Positions 49,385 through 64,000 of a DNA stretch of 64,000 nt are shown in pieces. Source of the DNA: Cristatella mucedo (Eukaryota; Bryozoa; Phylactolaemata; Cristatellidae). A program made the translations under genes and the position numbers. Numbering within the stretch: position 1 is the stretch's first letter; every line of letters starts with the position of its first letter. The DNA lies in assembly GCA_009760855.2 (NCBI GenBank), contig WPIO01000088.1, forward strand, positions 236,501-300,500, read 5' to 3'. The notes under the pieces were generated by a model. The model had not been told where the DNA came from, did no database searches, and saw only the letters and a list, made by a program, of their open reading frames with translations.

Positions 49385-49505
49385 GATCGCGTTTCCTTTG
49401 CAGCAAATGTAAAGCGCTTAGAAAGAGATTCAGTTCTCTGATGGCACTTTATCAAGTGTATTATTACTATTATTAAAATTATTATTATTGTTATTATTGT
49501 TATTG
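49385..49505 (+). mobile_element. LINE family-2 3' tail
   Basis: Contains tttcctttgcagcaaatgta, aagcgcttagaaagagattc, agttctctgatggcacttta and a TTATTATTG tail. Confidence 0.85.
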
Positions 49506-49937
49506 TGGCGGCGCCGATCGAGCGGCTAGCTGTCGCCTTGGAAATGGCCGCGAGCTGCCGCCGAATAGTTAGTTGTCTGCAGCTCGATCGATGGATGGCT
49601 GGCTAGCTGGCTCGCTCGCTCGGCCCTTTGCGACTAGATCACACAAAAGAAGAAGAAGCTCGTGGAGAGACGGCTTCCGCTGTGGCCGGAGAGCCCGCCC
49701 GCCGCTCAGCCGCCGCGTCCGCGATCGTTCTGAGGTCACGGTCACGGCTCAGCCGCCTCGGCCGCGACTCGTTGCGTAAGGTTGTGGCGCGGATAGCCGG
49801 CGGCTGCGAATAGCCGCATGCTTCGCTGCGCTAACGAGCTCGCCGCGCCAGCCCGCTAGCGTACAGCACCGCTGCGGTACGGGTCCCTAGCCCGGCGCTG
49901 GCAAAGAGAGAGATAGGTATCAGGCGGTGAATAGGGC

Positions 49938-50124
49938 TATATATTATAAAAATATATAATATAATATATTATAATACAATAATTTATTGTAATAAATACA
50001 ATATATAATATAATTTATCATATAATATAATATATTATTTAGTAATATAATATAATTATACATAATTATATTAATTATATATATAATAGTATACTATTTC
50101 CTATTACTATTATATTATAATAGG
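49938..50124. repeat. AT-rich low-complexity block
   Basis: Almost pure A/T with repeated atataatataat motifs, ending about 250 nt upstream of copy B exon 1. Confidence 0.9.
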
Positions 50125-50376
50125 GCAGGTGAAATAGGACACCGCGCCCGGCCCCGGGGGCTGGGCCATAGAGTTAGCCGAGGGTAACGCCGCGCGCGCG
50201 AGAGTCCGCCCGCCGCGAGCAGCCGCGAGCGCAGAAAGCTGGGCTGCAGCGTAAGAGGCCGCGCCCACCCGGATGCAGGATCCGGAAAAGCTCCCTCGCG
50301 ACGCGCTGCGCTCGTATATCTATGGGTCAACCACCGCGGGACGCACACTGCTGAGAACCATGTAGTGGGAACGGCC

Positions 50377-63336
<12,960 letters not shown>

Positions 63337-64000
63337 GTGAGGAGGCCACGATGGCTGTAGCGTCGCTGTCGCCGCCGCACACCGTGTGCGTGCACGGCGT
63401 CGTTACCCTGGCTGTCGTTACCGTCGGCATCGCTGCCGTTCAGTTCAGACCGGGCTTGCGATGTCGACACAGGCAGAGAGCAAGCTTACTTTTCCTACCT
63501 CCGAGGAGTGAGCACAGCTAGTCAGCTTTTTCTGGCTGCTTCTCTATCGTGGCGCAGCATAGCGCACGTGCGGCCGACAGATCTGCTGAGCCCGTTTGAC
63601 CAGCTGCTGCCCAGCGGCTGTCGGTCACCGGTCACTGGCCGGTGGCTGCCGGTCACCGGCGCCTAGCCGAGGTGGCGCACCGCGTGGCGAGCGAGGCAAA
63701 CGCCTCACTCGCCGCCTGCCTCGGCAAAGCCTAAGACGGCAGCTTTGCTGGGCTGCTTAGAGTCCTGGGCGTGTTTGTCTCGTCGTACGGTTTTTCGAGA
63801 GCGAGAAATGTGCCGCCGGCGATAGAAAAGATGGCTCCTGAAAGGCCTTCCGCTGCTGGCTGTGTCGTCAGTGTGGGGCGCGGGCGGCCGACTGACTGCC
63901 TGCCTGCCTTGCTTCATTGGTGTCAGGTTAGCATTGAAGTCCCCTTGGTTCGATTCCTGCTGCCTCTCAGATTTTTCCGATAAATTGCCACTTGCCATGT
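63337..64000 (+). other. copy B intron 10 (partial)
   Basis: Sequence after the exon 10 donor to the window end. Short repeats of cggtcaccgg occur at 63615-63662. No exon 11 is present; in copy A the same intron is 5.5 kb. Confidence 0.6.

Larger units (their letters stand above)
43922..50376 (+). other. intergenic region between transporter copies A and B
   Basis: 6.5 kb. It holds the copy A 3' UTR, LINE and SINE fragments listed separately, and an AT-rich block at 49938-50124. 47310-48200 and 44160-44740 show nothing recognisable. No third transporter copy is seen. Confidence 0.6.

Overview
This is a window of a GC-moderate, intron-rich metazoan nuclear genome, most likely a bilaterian invertebrate; I cannot place the species. 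The evidence is GT-AG introns of 0.2 to 5 kb, animal gene families (hnRNP L, SV2-type transporters), CR1/L2-like non-LTR retrotransposons, tRNA-derived SINEs, a hAT-type element, and very long (CT)n, (CA)n and (AT)n microsatellites. There is no prokaryotic operon, CRISPR array or phage module. All three recognisable genes lie on the + strand.

Layout. (1) About 1457-10800: the 3' two thirds of an hnRNP L-like RNA-binding protein gene, seven exons. It enters the window in the linker after RRM2, carries RRM3 and RRM4, and ends at TAA 10798-10800. Its introns hold a hAT element with a nested SINE, three long (CT)n tracts and a (CA)50 tract. (2) 10801-16298: 3' flank, then a decayed minus-strand LINE with SINE insertions and a plus-strand LINE 3' end. 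(3) 16299-43921: a complete 12-exon gene (554 codons) for an SV2/SVOP-type 12-TM major facilitator transporter, called copy A. Its introns contain a roughly 85-unit 16-bp minisatellite, several LINE copies, a 480-bp CT/AT compound microsatellite and a 39-bp-stem hairpin. (4) 43922-50376: intergenic, made of LINE and SINE fragments and AT-rich sequence. (5) 50377-63336: the first ten exons of a tandem paralogue, copy B, with identical intron positions and phases; its last two exons should lie past the window end.

How it fits together: the two transporter genes arose by tandem duplication that included introns. They then diverged through different retroelement and microsatellite insertions and changes in signature residues, while the exon 3 region stayed nearly identical, which suggests gene conversion. 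hnRNP L is a splicing regulator known to bind CA-rich RNA, and its own last intron carries a sense-strand (CA)50 tract. The gene models were built by hand from splice signals, reading phase, A/B agreement and recalled family motifs; no database search was run.
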